DNA of 64,000 nt from Siphonodentalium dalli (taxonomy: Eukaryota; Mollusca; Scaphopoda; Gadilida; Siphonodentaliidae). Position 1 is the stretch's first letter; each line of letters begins with the position of its first letter. Below, one piece after another: positions 32,954 through 43,799 of the stretch. The position numbers were made by a program, and so were the translations under genes. The notes below the pieces were generated by a model. The model saw nothing but the letters and a program-made list of their open reading frames with translations. It was not told the origin of the DNA and made no database searches. Location: contig CP136066.1 of assembly GCA_032622095.1 (NCBI GenBank), positions 49,386,911 through 49,450,910 of the forward strand. Direction: 5' to 3'.

Positions 32954-34303
32954 ACCGTGAGCTACAATATGACCACCCTCCCCCTATGCGGGTTTTTGCG
33001 GACTATGTTTTTTTCCGATAAACTGATGTAGTTTACACATTGTTCTGCTTGTTTGCGACTCTGGCGTTGGGGATTTTTGTTATTTTATAGCGAATTGCAA
33101 TCAGTGTTCGCGCTCTCGTTGGCCTAATTGGCCATTGTTTCGAAATTGGCCAATAAACATTTCATTTGGCCAACTTTTAGCCAAACTTTTTTTACCCAAA
33201 TGGAGACGGGAGGCTAATTCCAAAGCGCTGAATAAATTTAGGTGACGAAAGCGGGTTTCGTACTTTGGAAATATCGTACCATGAGAACCCAAATTTAGTT
33301 TGTAATGGGTAAGCGTTGATTGATTGGCGACGGCTGTCTGTTTAGTAATGTGTCATAAACCGCCTCCAGTCTAATAACAACATGGTTTCACACCATAAAA
33401 GGTTAATTTGAATACAATAGATATTCAACAGTTATCGCCTCACGATAATAAGCAACATTTGTTTTTATCTCGGTGAAAATAGCGATGACAACTAACACAG
33501 CTCATTATTAATTAGTTGGTGACCATGGTGTTATATCATTTGGTTAAGGGGGTTTATGCGATTATAATTATATAGAATGTTAGTTTCACCGTTTGCATTG
33601 ATGGCCTAGCCGTTTCTGATTTCGATTTCCATCGTGCTTTTTATACATGGTCAGATATGAGAACTCGTCGTATTTTGAATAAACAAATATTGACTTACGT
33701 GAATTGATCTGTCTGCAACGTGTGACATAACGCATACATACATGTATATGCTCGTAAAACAATATGTTTTTTAAATTTCTTTTAATTATGTTTTTATTCT
33801 GAGTGACAGATAAAGTTTAAAACTAATATTTTAGTCATCAATTGTGAACAGCCCAGAAAACGAGGATGTAATTTCACCAAAGTTGTTTTAACTTGTGCAA
33901 AAAACATTTGGCCACAGTTTTTTTTTAATTTGGCCATAACATTTTCATTTGGCCAAACTTATTGGGTAGGGGAAGTATCTTTTCAAACTCAGGTACATTC
34001 GAACGGTCTATAATAAGTGTCCGCGTTGATAGCGTTACAGGGGATCCGACTCGATATATTTCTTAAAGTGACACCGACGATATGACATTTTTTATTTATG
34101 TTGAAGATATATCTGAAAAGGTACAGTGTGTAAACTTACGGATGCATAACGTAATTAAACTATGAACAATACCGATGTTTCCATGATTTTCCACGAGAAA
34201 GTAGGTCAGGCGGGTTTTTCATAACAACTCACGAGCACTTTGGTAGGTATATAGGTAGTCAATGGTCACATGCTTCGAGGCCGATTTGTTTAACAATTTC
34301 TCA
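32954..34303. other. No gene; two clusters of TTGGCC words
   Basis: About 33117-33190 and 33900-33965 share ATTTCATTTGGCCAA and several further TTGGCC words in the same orientation, 780 bp apart. Related TTTGGCAAA clusters lie at 13190-13260 and 13590-13645. This may be one dispersed family. Otherwise AT-rich and featureless. Confidence 0.45.
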
Positions 34304-34410
34304 CGATGGCCGACAAAATTGAATATCTGACCTGGTAAATTTCAATTCGCAATTACTCAGGAAGTTTATGAGGTATTAAGTTAGCAATTTGTCATTCTAC
34401 TGACAGTTTT
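34304..34410 (+). repeat. Dispersed repeat D, copy 2
   Basis: GATGGCCGACAAAATTGAAT, GCAATTACTCAGGAAGTTTA and GAGGTATTAAG match 17660-17762 in the WSC intron; similarity fades after GTCATTCTACTGA. Confidence 0.75.
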
Positions 34411-34780
34411 ATACTCCTTATTTCATGGTAGCCTGAAGTAGAAAATATGACGCCTTTTCACTAATATCTTCCAAATCAGTTTCTGCTGTTTGGAGCTGAT
34501 TGAGAATTGTGACATTATTTTTTACATGTATTATTGGGGTCCGTGAAGTTAGCGCAACATTCAACATTCGTGTGAAGTTGGCACAACATTCAATATTCAA
34601 CATTCGTTCAACATTCGATGTTTCTTATACATAAGTTTTTTTTTAACGTGAATGGATTAAGTGGGTCGTATATATAGCAACCCTATCAAAATTAGAGTAT
34701 TCGATACTTCGATGCTCATTTTTGAGGAATTTTAATACCGGTAGAGAGAGATAGGGGCACATCATACACTACTGCGCGCA

Positions 34781-35300
34781 CACCCATTAAATGCCCATTA
34801 AAGGCCCATTAATGATATACCATTACAAATCCATTAAAAAACCCATGATTTTCCCGTTAAAAACCCATTAAAATACCCCCTTAATATGTAACCTTTCACA
34901 GCCATTAAATTGCCATTATTATAAGAAAGTTAACGGCCATTAAAGCTAAATTATTTTAATGGGTATGTGTATGGCCATTAAATTAACTGGGGTAATGGGC
35001 ATTAAATGAAGGCGGGAACTAAAGGCCATTAAAAAATTAATGGCAACATTCTGTGTTTAATTGCCATTAAAACCCCTTTAAAATCCAATGAAAGATTACA
35101 TATTAAGGCCCATTAAATATAATGGGCATTAAAATGGGTCATTATAATGGGCATTAATTTTGGGAGGTCAATTTTGATGCCCATTAAATTTATGGGGGCA
35201 GGGTGCCCACAAAATTGATGGCCATTAAATACAGCCTATATTTGATGGTTGGTTCATGGGGCATAATAAGGCCCATTAAATATGATGGGCATGAAAAACT
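34781..35300. repeat. Left subterminal repeat array of the CACTA-like element
   Basis: Dozens of variants of CCCATTAAA / TTTAATGGG, TGGCCATTAA and ATGGGCATTAAA in both orientations with irregular spacing of 10-25 bp. Equivalent words fill the right end (39900-40113 and 42162-42520). Confidence 0.9.
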
Positions 35301-36246
35301 GGTCATAAGCAGAATGAGGTCTCCAGAAGGTGAGTTTGGCGACGCTGGTCCGCTTCACTGAAATGACTAGACACTTTATCTCCAAACTTGGGTATGATAC
35401 CCGGAATTAGGTGTTTATAGCCAGAATATGGCCCGGGACCTTGAATGTCCCTTTAAAGTGGTACTGTGTGTATATTTATGGACTTCCCGATTCCTCATTT
35501 CTCTGTACAATATAGTTCAAGATGATCTATTTTTAAATGGGGCATCACCTGTGTTGAAATTAATTACAATTGGATAGAAATAATAATAAAACATATATAA
35601 GGCCATTACAAATTCAAGTCTGGGTTCACAAGCAATTATGTCTAAATGTTTTGATAAGGGAGGGAGGGAGTCTTTTTATATTTATTATTTATTTAAAAAA
35701 TTTCAAAACATACTCAAAATCCAATATTAAATCTTTTTTCATGATTCCAGGTTCATGTAATACAACTTGTATCTGTGTAATCACATGTATAGCTCAATAC
35801 ATGGGAATATTCTGACACCTCTGTTGCCCAATTCCAAAAGCATGGCTCTAAATGGATATTGAGGAAAGGCATAGCATGAGTTTTGTCTGGTTCTATTCAT
35901 GATAGTGTGAGGGATATGGTTTATAAAGTCAGAAGCACTCAATGTCTCCCACCAAATATCATAACTGTACAATGTAACCACACATACATGTATAGAGAAA
36001 CACACACCACTCAAATTACAAAAAACTTCTGACAATTATATTAGGAATTCTGAGAAATCTGATTCAAATGTAGCAGTGCCATAAATTGCTCTACATGTAT
36101 TTATTTACTGCAATGCCCATGGATATCCACTATCAGGAACAATTCTCAGTGACACTGATGTAATTTTTCTAGTGTTCCACAAGAATCCTATATACCGGTT
36201 TATATCATTATACTTTTATACTGATGGCTGCTGATGTGAGAACATA
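35301..36246. other. Interior of the CACTA-like element; no gene recognised
   Basis: Frames of 81-84 codons at 35570-35815 (plus) and 35781-36035 (minus) have no recognisable domain. No trace of a CACTA transposase. Confidence 0.45.
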
Positions 36247-37272
36247 CCTTCTCAAAATTAACTTTAAATAAGTGTCCCTCTCAAACGTTGGAACCGTGTT
36301 GAGAATTGACCATCGACGCGATTCTCGTGTTAACGGAACGCGATCGTAACGTTACTCCAATGCAGTTGTGATTTTCCTCAATGCGGTCGAGGTAACCGTC
36401 AATGCAACATAGCGCGGTGGGCATGACTGTAAACGCAACAAACGCGGTTGAGATAACCGTCAACGAAACGGAACATTGCCAACATAATACAATGTTATTT
36501 TGGCATGGTGGGAGGTATGGATAAAATGATTGATTGGTGTTAAATGTTTTACATTTTCATTAGAATTTTTCTGGAAAAAGCTAATAAATAAATGTAGATC
36601 GCATTGATCGTGCTGCACGAATTAATAGAGATGCAATTGAGATTTCTAACAACCAAAACACTTTTGAGTTCACGTCGCGTAGTTATGTGATTTTCTGTTT
36701 TCAGAGAGTGGGAAAATGACACTAAATTAGTCATATGTGATCATAAATTATATTTAAAACAAAAAATTTAATGGTTAAAAAACTACTTACATGACTCATC
36801 GTCTGTACATGTATATTTTTCGGCGCGGTGATTGTAATCTTCGCGTGTTGCGTTGATCCTTGACGCAACGCATTTAACATAAACGCGGTCTGTGTTAAAC
36901 TTCAACGCGGTCGTAACGTACCAACACTGCGTTATCAACGCAACGACCGCATTGTGTTGAAGGTACCCCGCTGGACAAAACAAGTGTCCACTTAACCGCG
37001 GTGCGGTTTGCGTTGCCACCGTGGCCGAACTGCAACTACACCGCGGCTCCACCAGCTGACTGCAGTTCGGCCGTGTACTTGCCGTTCGGCCGTGGTGTAC
37101 TTGCCATTCGGCCGCGGTGTACTTGCCGTTCGACCGTGGTTACACACAATGACACCGCGGCCGAACGGAAAGTACACCGCTGTGTCAGTGGACACTTGTT
37201 TTGTCCAGCGGGGTACAACCGCGTTGTTAACTCCTGAGAACCGCGTTAAAAGGGACACTTATTTTGAGAAGG
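36247..37272. mobile_element. Outer MITE with ACGCGGT-type repeats, itself interrupted
   Basis: The left end ACCTTCTCAAAAT...ATAAGTGTCCCT is mirrored by AGGGACACTTATTTTGAGAA at 37250-37269; the left arm has about 9 extra bases (TAACTTTAA). Subterminal regions at 36280-36480, 36830-36960 and 37215-37250 are rich in AACGCGGT / ACCGCGTT words in both orientations. A second MITE (36966-37213) sits near its right end. No certain target duplication. Confidence 0.65.
36966..37213. mobile_element. GC-rich TA-flanked MITE, copy 2, nested in the outer MITE
   Basis: Ends CCCCGCTGGACAAAACAAGT and its mirror, flanked by TA (36964-36965, 37214-37215; the duplication could be read as GTAC). The 30-bp inverted ends are perfect except for the innermost bases. 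The interior consists of TGTACTTGCCGTTCGGCCG-type words as in the 4572 copy. Both strands have open frames through the GC-rich repeats; these are by-products. Confidence 0.88.
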
Positions 37273-37984
37273 TCTGTGCATGTGCTGTCAAAGTGACAGT
37301 TCTGATAGATTGGTTGAATTCAATTTCAATGATTGGGAGGAACGTACATGTACTTCAAAGATTGACAAGAAGAAAGTATTTGTGAATAACTTCATTTTTA
37401 TTTTTCTATTAGATCACATATTTTGGCACCAGGAAACACTTTTTGCCCATTGAAACTACTCGAGTTTCCAATATAGCATTCGGTTTAATGTATTTCAAAT
37501 CGTTTGGAATTTTCCGGATTTCGCCAAAATCATCAGATTTATTGCATTGCATTGTCGCAAATAGTTCACCAACCAACATATGTTCCTTCGGTTAATCCTC
37601 CATATACACTCAACGGTATAACTGTGATCCCTGACGTAATGCACATCGAAAACGAACTCATTTTTTCCAATTTATTTGTCCAAAATTGAAAAAATGGACA
37701 GACGATAAAATATCAGACCACGTGCTTTTTACCGGAAGTAAATATAACCGGTGTTCTTAAACATGTGACCGGTGAACCAAAAATAAGTCCCTATCACTAG
37801 CGTATTGAGGGAGGATTTTTTTTTTTTTTGGAGATTGCGCTAAATAGTTTTGCTGCAGCCATGAAGCGGACTTTTAGTGATGCGGGCGTTAATTATACAC
37901 CCTTTAAAAAGAGGGTTAAACTGTTTTGCACCTATCCGTCCGTACATGTGTCTGTGTGTGCGGCCGTACGTACGACCGTCCGAT
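37273..37984. other. No gene recognised
   Basis: Short frames only. A T tract (15 bases) lies at about 37818-37832. GTACGTACGACCGTCC near 37966 precedes the tandem array. Confidence 0.4.
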
Positions 37985-39140
37985 GTTTGTTCATGTCATA
38001 ACTTGAACAGTAGTGCTCCGATCTCAATGAAATTAGGTATGGATGTTCACTACAATGAGGACATTAAATAGAGGGTTCCATCGTTTTGTTCCGATTTTCC
38101 ATTCTAGAGTTATTCATCTTTCTTTATCTGGAAATGTTGGCTTTTGCATGGTATGCCTGGTGTCAGTTCATGTTGTAACTTCAACAGTTTTGATGGGATC
38201 TCAATGAAATTTGGTATGGATGTTCACTACAATGAGGACATTAAATAGAGGGTTCCGTCGTTTTGTTCCGATTTTCCATTCTAGAGTTATTCATCCTTCT
38301 TTATCTGGAAATGTTGGCTTTTGCATGGTATGCCTGGTGTCAGTTCATGTTGTAACTTCAACAGTTTTGATGGGATCTCAATGAAATTTGGTATGGATGT
38401 TCACAACTATGAGGACATTAAATAGAGGGTTTCATTGTTTTGTTCGGAGTTTCCATTCTAGAGTTATTCATTTTTGATTATCTGGAAATGTTGGATTTTT
38501 GGTCCGTCTGGTGTCTGTGCTTGTCATAACTTGAACAGTAGTGATCGGATCTCAATGAAATTTTGTATGGTTGTTCACTACTGTGAGGGCACATGCAATA
38601 GAGGGGTCCATAAATTTTTTTCGGATTTTACATTCTAGAGTTATTCATCTTTGTTTATCAGGAAATGATGGCTGTTTGGTATGTATGCATGGTGTCAGTT
38701 CATGTTGTAACTTCAACAGTTTTGATGGGATCTCAATGAAATTTGGAATGGATGTTCACTACTATGAAGACATTAAAAAGAATCTTCCATCGTTTTGTTC
38801 GGATTTTCAATTCTAGAGTTATACATCTTCGATTATCTGGAAATGTTGGATTTTTGGTCCGTCTGGTGTCTGTTCGTGTCATAAATTGAACAGTAATGCT
38901 CGGATCACAATTAAATTTGGTATGGATGTTCACCATTATGAGGACATTTAATGGCACATTCAACTATTTGTCTTGTTTTGTTTTTTTGTTCTATAGTTAT
39001 TCATCTTTGTTTATATGAAAATGCTGATTATTGGGTCCATCTGTCTTAGTATAGCAGTCATATTTTATAGATATACCCACACTAGGCGGTATGTAACAAG
39101 GGAGTATGTACCGGACGACAGTCCATCTCTTGTTTTTAAT
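37985..39140 (+). repeat. ~177-bp tandem array, six units
   Basis: The ATCTCAATGAAATT landmark (ATCACAATTAAATT in the last) occurs at 38021, 38198, 38375, 38549, 38730 and 38904, spacing 174-181 bp. Two unit types alternate as A-B-B-A-B-A: A has GTCATAACTTGAACAGTAGT, B has GTTGTAACTTCAACAGTTTT. Units 2 and 3 are almost identical, so they duplicated last. Each unit ends TTCTAGAGTTATTCATCTTT. Open frames do not persist between units. Confidence 0.9.
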
Positions 39141-39900
39141 GGCCTAACTTTAAAAGATTATGCAATATATTAATTAAAAAATAATATAATATAATACTAC
39201 TTGTATTGTTAATAAACAAATAAAAAATAGAAGGTCTCTTCTCACTAGGGGCCAGTGAAACTTCGAGTACATGTATTCTATATCGTAGTGAAGCTTCCGA
39301 TTCTTATGGATTAAAAATTTTGAATGGTGGGGTCAACCTGACAATCAAACAAATGACCAATGGGCTCACTTCAGTAAAATACACAATCAGAAGAAGATAC
39401 GTGAGGCCAAAATAAAAATAAAACATCCATGTTTCCGGTTTGTCTTGCTTCTCAATTGCATACATGGCTTTTTCATTGATTTACCTCCTTGATTTAACTT
39501 CTTGTTTATATTTTCCCCACCATGGAAGAGCCCTGCGTGGTAGTACTTGTATAGTTGGTTAGGCATGGACTAGCATAATGAGAAAGAATAGGGCTTCAGT
39601 AACCACTGCTTGAGATAAAAGTCTCTCTTAAAGTGGAGCAGAGAAATACATAAATGATCATCATTGTCTGAGTTTGTGCCTCTGTTGCGTCATGACGTGA
39701 GCTTCTGCTTAAAGTGACGTGAAACACCAATTAAGAAAACAAACCACCATTCGAGAAATTCAAATGGCTGATTCAGTGGAGCATAGACATAAATGATTGC
39801 CATTGCCTGATTGTGTAGGTCATGTTATGAGCTTCCACTTAAAGTGACGTTAACTACATGTAGCTGACTATATAAGTACTTTCCTTGGTTGAAACCATGG
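39141..39900. repeat. Interior of the CACTA-like element with a ~145-bp imperfect duplication
   Basis: GTGGAGCA, ACATAAATGAT, CATTG.CTGA and GCTTCTGCTTAAAGTGACGT occur at about 39635-39722 and again at about 39775-39853. Elsewhere nothing is recognisable. Confidence 0.5.
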
Positions 39901-40113
39901 ATATGGTCAATTCATGGCCATCACCTATGCAGCCATTGAAATAATTTCCTAGTGATGGGCATTAGTTCGCAATAATAATTTAATGGGCATTAAATGTGGT
40001 CATTTGATGGACATTACCTGGGCAGCCATTGAAATCATGGCCATTAATATTACAACAGTTGTGAGTGATGGGCATTAATTTGCAATAATAATGTAATGGG
40101 CATTAAATTGGTT
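39901..40113. repeat. Right subterminal repeats of the CACTA-like element, proximal part
   Basis: ATGGGCATTAA, GGCCATTAA and TGCAATAATAATTTAATGGG words, with a ~105-bp unit repeated (TTCGCAATAATAATTTAATG near 39966 and TTGCAATAATAATGTAATGG near 40080). The array continues after the LINE at 42162-42520. Confidence 0.85.
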
Positions 40114-42161
40114 TTGTTTAAACATATTTTATTGTATATCAATTATATACATGGGGATTGGGACACAAGTTTTGTCAACTTAGTGACGCCCCTCTCCCGC
40201 ACAAAAGGTATAACATAACATTTAAACAAGATGGCAGGATGAAATTGTGAATATTTAAGCAGGGAAACAGATGTGAATATTTGTACAGAGTGTGCTATGA
40301 GTGGAGTTTTATTGTGTCCAGTTCTACCCTCACGTTGTCATAAGTTGTGTCTAAAAAGGCCGGGCAATTAAATTTTTAATTGTTTTCAATGACAGGTTGA
40401 CATAACAGAGAAAAATATATGATCGAAGTTACCCAAAACGTTTAGTTGCATTAATGTAGGACTGTGTAATATGAAATAGCAATATATTTCTTCTGTGGTC
40501 ATTTTCAGAGATTCCACAGAGAAGATGCTTAATATTTTCTATATGAAAGTTATTTGTTTCAAGTTTGTGGTAAAATATTCTTCTCTGATTGGTGAACAAT
40601 GGACAGTGGAAGAAGAAATGACTAGCATCCTCCTTCGGAAAACCACATTGACAATTAGGACTATCAGCTATGTGATTATTTTGCATGTCACTCTTTAAGT
40701 CGCTACAATAGTTTCGGAGTTTACAATGGTTGACACTAACATTCCGATGACCTGTTCTATAAAGTGGATAGGGTTTTGGAGCAGGGGCGATTATGTTTAG
40801 GTGAGTTTTAAAATCGGATATATTTTCAGAATCTATGACAAACGAAGGGAGCTTATTCCACTCATGAGTTGTGTTTAGGAAGAATGATTTCCTATAATGT
40901 GCTGTTGTCCAGCGGTACGAGTAGAAAAAACGCGGTTGTCTAAAGTTGTACCGGTTGTTTGATACATGTGCCGCCCGGGCTGGTAGAAGAAGGGTGAGAT
41001 ATTCTGGAGTTTCTTCGTTAGTTATTTTAAAAAGTGTTTGTAGGTGGTGTTTCTCCCTGCGCTCCCTAAGGTTGGACCACCCCACTTCGAGTAAAACATT
41101 TGTATTGGAGACAGAGCGGGTTAACCCGGTCACTATTCTGGCGGCGTCCACGTGTATACGTTCAAGTTTGTCCATCCAGTATTGTGGTGCACAGTCCCAA
41201 ACTACATCTGCATAATCCATTATTGGCTGAACGTAAGTTTTGTAAATTTTTTCTAACGTGTTTGCACTTAAGCTGTATTTGAATCTTCTTAGTTGTGAGA
41301 TGCGGGACGAAACTCTCTTAATTATATTATTAATGTGATCGTTCCAGTCTAAATTTGATTGAATTTCAACACCAAGGTGTGTATGTGACGTTTCGAAAGA
41401 GATGTTTTGGTCTTGGAATACAAGTGTGGGGTTCGTTTGTTTGCCCGATAACGAGAAAGATATTGCTTTGGTTTTCGATGGATTGAAATTTACCAGCCAT
41501 TTGCGCGCCCAATTTGATATCGATTCTAGGTCTTGATTTAGATCGAATTCAAGGATGGTCAGGTCGTAATGAGATGCGATAATGCATGTGTCGTCGGCGT
41601 ACATTCTAGTTGTTGAGATAAGGTTATCCGGGAGATCATTTATGTAGGATAGGAACAGAAGAGGTCCGAGTATTGACCCTTGAGGCACTCCAGCGGGGAC
41701 CAATTCGAACTCGGAGTATGTATTATTCACCAAGACTCTTTGTTGTCTGTTAAAAAGATAGTCCTCCAACCAAATGGACAGCTGACCAGAAATTCCGTAC
41801 TTGTCTAATTTATGTATCAAACCCTTATGCCAGACCATCTCGAACGCCTTTGAAATATCACAAAAAATAGCACAGGTGTGCAAGTTGTTGTCGAGGCTCT
41901 GACATAAGTTATGATACATATCCAGAAGTTGATATGTTGTATTATGTCCTTCAGTAAAGCCAGATTAGTGTCGATATAGGAGGCAGTTCTCGTCGAAGAA
42001 TACATTAATATATTTGAGTACCGTTTTTTCGAAAACTTTTCCAAGGATAGGTAGAAGTGAAATTGGGCGATAATTTAAACAGTCCGCGGGATCTCCTTTT
42101 TTGAATATAGGTATTACGTTAGCTTTCTTCCAGTTCGACGGAAATTTGCCCATATTTAGCG
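40114..42161 (-). mobile_element. 5'-truncated LINE inserted in the CACTA-like subterminal array
   Basis: A 12-bp target duplication ATTAAATTGGTT flanks it (40102-40113 and 42162-42173). On the minus strand it begins within the reverse transcriptase near the N-S-x-W motif, so the endonuclease and any ORF1 are missing, as expected when target-primed reverse transcription stops early. The 3' end reads ACAATAAAATATGTTTAAAC, with a polyadenylation-like AATAAA but no long poly-A. Family: jockey/CR1-like by overall layout. Confidence 0.9.
40429..42153 (-). pseudogene. LINE reverse transcriptase with one nonsense codon, N-terminally truncated
   Basis: About 573 residues in a single frame, broken only by TAA at 41965-41967 where the family has glutamine (…LLYRH*SGFTEGHNTTY; the usual motif is H-Q-S-G-F), consistent with one C-to-T change. 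From the ATG at 41919: D21 of DISKAFEMVWHKGL (catalytic aspartate block), AGVPQGSILGPLLF at 76-89, and MYADD at 106-110 with both catalytic aspartates. The thumb region includes YADVVWDCAPQYWMDKLERI (236-255). The C-terminus has C423-x-C425...H434...H438-C439, a zinc-binding cluster typical of such LINEs. Reverse transcriptase would make cDNA at the nicked target. Missing: the endonuclease domain. Nearly intact apart from this, so the insertion is young. Confidence 0.93.
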
Positions 42162-42529
42162 ATTAAATTGGTTAGTTGATGGCCATTACCTATGAGGCCA
42201 TCAAGATCATGGGCATTAATTTCATGACAAGTGTACTTGGCATTAAAAGTATACCAAATCATTGCCATTAAATTCAGTCAATACAAATTTTAATGGGGTT
42301 TAATGGGCATTAGAAAAATAGAATGTGTGTTTAATGGCCAATTCAATGTTTATAATGGTGAACTGGCCATTAAATCTTTAAAATTAATGGTGTTTTAATG
42401 GGTTCAGTGGAGCCCCATTAAAATTGTTGTTACAAGAATTAATGGTATAAACTAATGGTTTTGGCCAATTTAATGGTATTTTAATGGGATTTTCATGGCA
42501 TTTTAATGGAATGCATGTACAGTAGTGAT
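42162..42529. repeat. Right subterminal repeats of the CACTA-like element, distal part
   Basis: ATGGCCATTA, TAATGGGCATTA and TTTTAATGGG words in both orientations up to the terminal CAGTAGTG at 42529. Continuous with 39901-40113 once the LINE and one target copy are removed. Confidence 0.9.
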
Positions 42530-43799
42530 ATACGTATGAGCGGATCGGGCCCATATATGCAGGGATTGTACCCTGATGGTACTTCAATTATCCATAGGGC
42601 CCACGCCTAGCATGTGTGGTTTTCGCTGGCGAATTTTGAACAGAGAGCACAATCAGCATTCGTTCAACATTCGTGTGAAGTTGGCACAACATTCAATATT
42701 CGTTCAACATTCGATTTTTCTTATATATAAGTTTTTTGGAACGTGAATGGATTAAGTGGGTCGTATATACAAATTAGATTATTCAATACTACGATGCTCA
42801 TTTTTGATGAATTTTAATTCCGGTAGAGAGATAGGGGAGAGGGGGCACATCATATACGCATGATCGGGCCCACATATGCAGGGATTGTACCCTGATTGTA
42901 CTGTAACTCTCCATAGGGCCCACGCTGGGAGTGATATATTACACATACCGGTATCCATACCACCACCCTCTCCCAACCCAACCACACACCCTCTATACTG
43001 TCGCCACTCATGTCCCTAAAATTACTTACCGGGGTAATTAATACAATAGTGAGAAAAACACTTTATTTGCTAATACCACGAAATGCCATCGCCTATACGG
43101 TACCGGTAGGTCTATAGAAAAATCGAATGTTGAACGAATGTTGAATGTTGTGCCAACTTCACACGAATGTTGAACGAATGTTAAATGTGCTCTCTGTTCA
43201 ACATTTGCCAGCGAAAACCACACATGCTAGGCGTGGGCCCCATGGATAATTAAAGTACCGCCAGGGTACAATCCCTGCATATATGATGTGCCCTCTTTCT
43301 CTACCGGAATTAAAACTCCTCAAAAATTAGCATCGAAGTATCGAATACTCTAATTTTGATATGGGTGCTGTGTATACGACACATAATCCGTTCACGTTAA
43401 AAAAAACTTACGTACAAGAAAAATTTAATGTTGAACGAATGTTGAATGTTGTGCCAACTTCACACGAATGTTGGACGAATGTTGAATGTGCTCTCTGTTC
43501 AACATTCGCCAGTGAAAACCACACATGCTAGGCATGGGCCCTATTGAGAATTAAAGTACCATCAGGGTACAATCCCCGCTCACTCTATCTCTCTATCCCG
43601 GAATTAAAATTCCTCAAAAATGAGCATCGAAGTATCGAATATTTTTGATAGGGGTCTATATATACGACCCACTTAATCCATTCACGTTAAACAAAACTTA
43701 TGTATATGAAACATTGAACGTTGAACGAATGTTGAATGTTGTGCCAACTTCACACGAATGTTGAACGAATGTTGAATGTTGAGCTAACTTCACGGACCC

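Larger units (their letters stand above)
34767..42529. mobile_element. CACTA-like (EnSpm) element, non-autonomous, 7.8 kb with nested insertions
   Basis: Begins CACTACTGCGCGCACACCCA and ends with the mirrored CAGTAGTG, flanked by ATA at 34764-34766 and 42530-42532. Joining the flanks and removing one ATA gives CACATCATATACG, exactly what the uninterrupted repeat unit shows near 42846-42858, so the insertion point is proven within the window. Both ends carry hundreds of bases of ATGGGCATTAA-type words in both orientations, like the subterminal transposase-binding arrays of CACTA elements. CACTA ends, a 3-bp duplication and subterminal repeats together support the class. No transposase frame is visible, and part of the length is later insertions. 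Confidence 0.8.
34537..43799. mobile_element. Foldback element with long repetitive arms, split by a CACTA-like insertion
   Basis: The left end GGGTCCGTGAAGTTAGC (34537) is mirrored by GCTAACTTCACGGACCC ending at 43799. The arms consist of ~300-330-bp tandem units containing GTGAAGTTGGCACAACATTC, CATTCGTTCAACATTCG, GTGAATGGATTAAGTGGGTC and AGGGATTGTACCCTGA. Units run in plus orientation at 34537-34766 and 42530-42960 and in minus orientation at about 43110-43799, around a ~150-bp centre. Flanks GTATTATTG and GTATTTTTT may be an imperfect 9-bp target duplication, which would suggest a MULE-type foldback. Removing the inserted 34767-42529 leaves about 1.5 kb. No protein encoded. Confidence 0.75.

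Noticed and set aside
36783-37385. Several overlapping frames up to 125 codons
   Set aside because: Open on both strands because the nested GC-rich MITEs contain few stop codons; the peptides are repeats of the internal word.
41919-42153. Frameshift or two-gene organisation in the LINE
   Set aside because: The upstream and downstream parts are in the same frame, separated by one TAA codon within a conserved motif, so it is a single pseudogene with a nonsense mutation.
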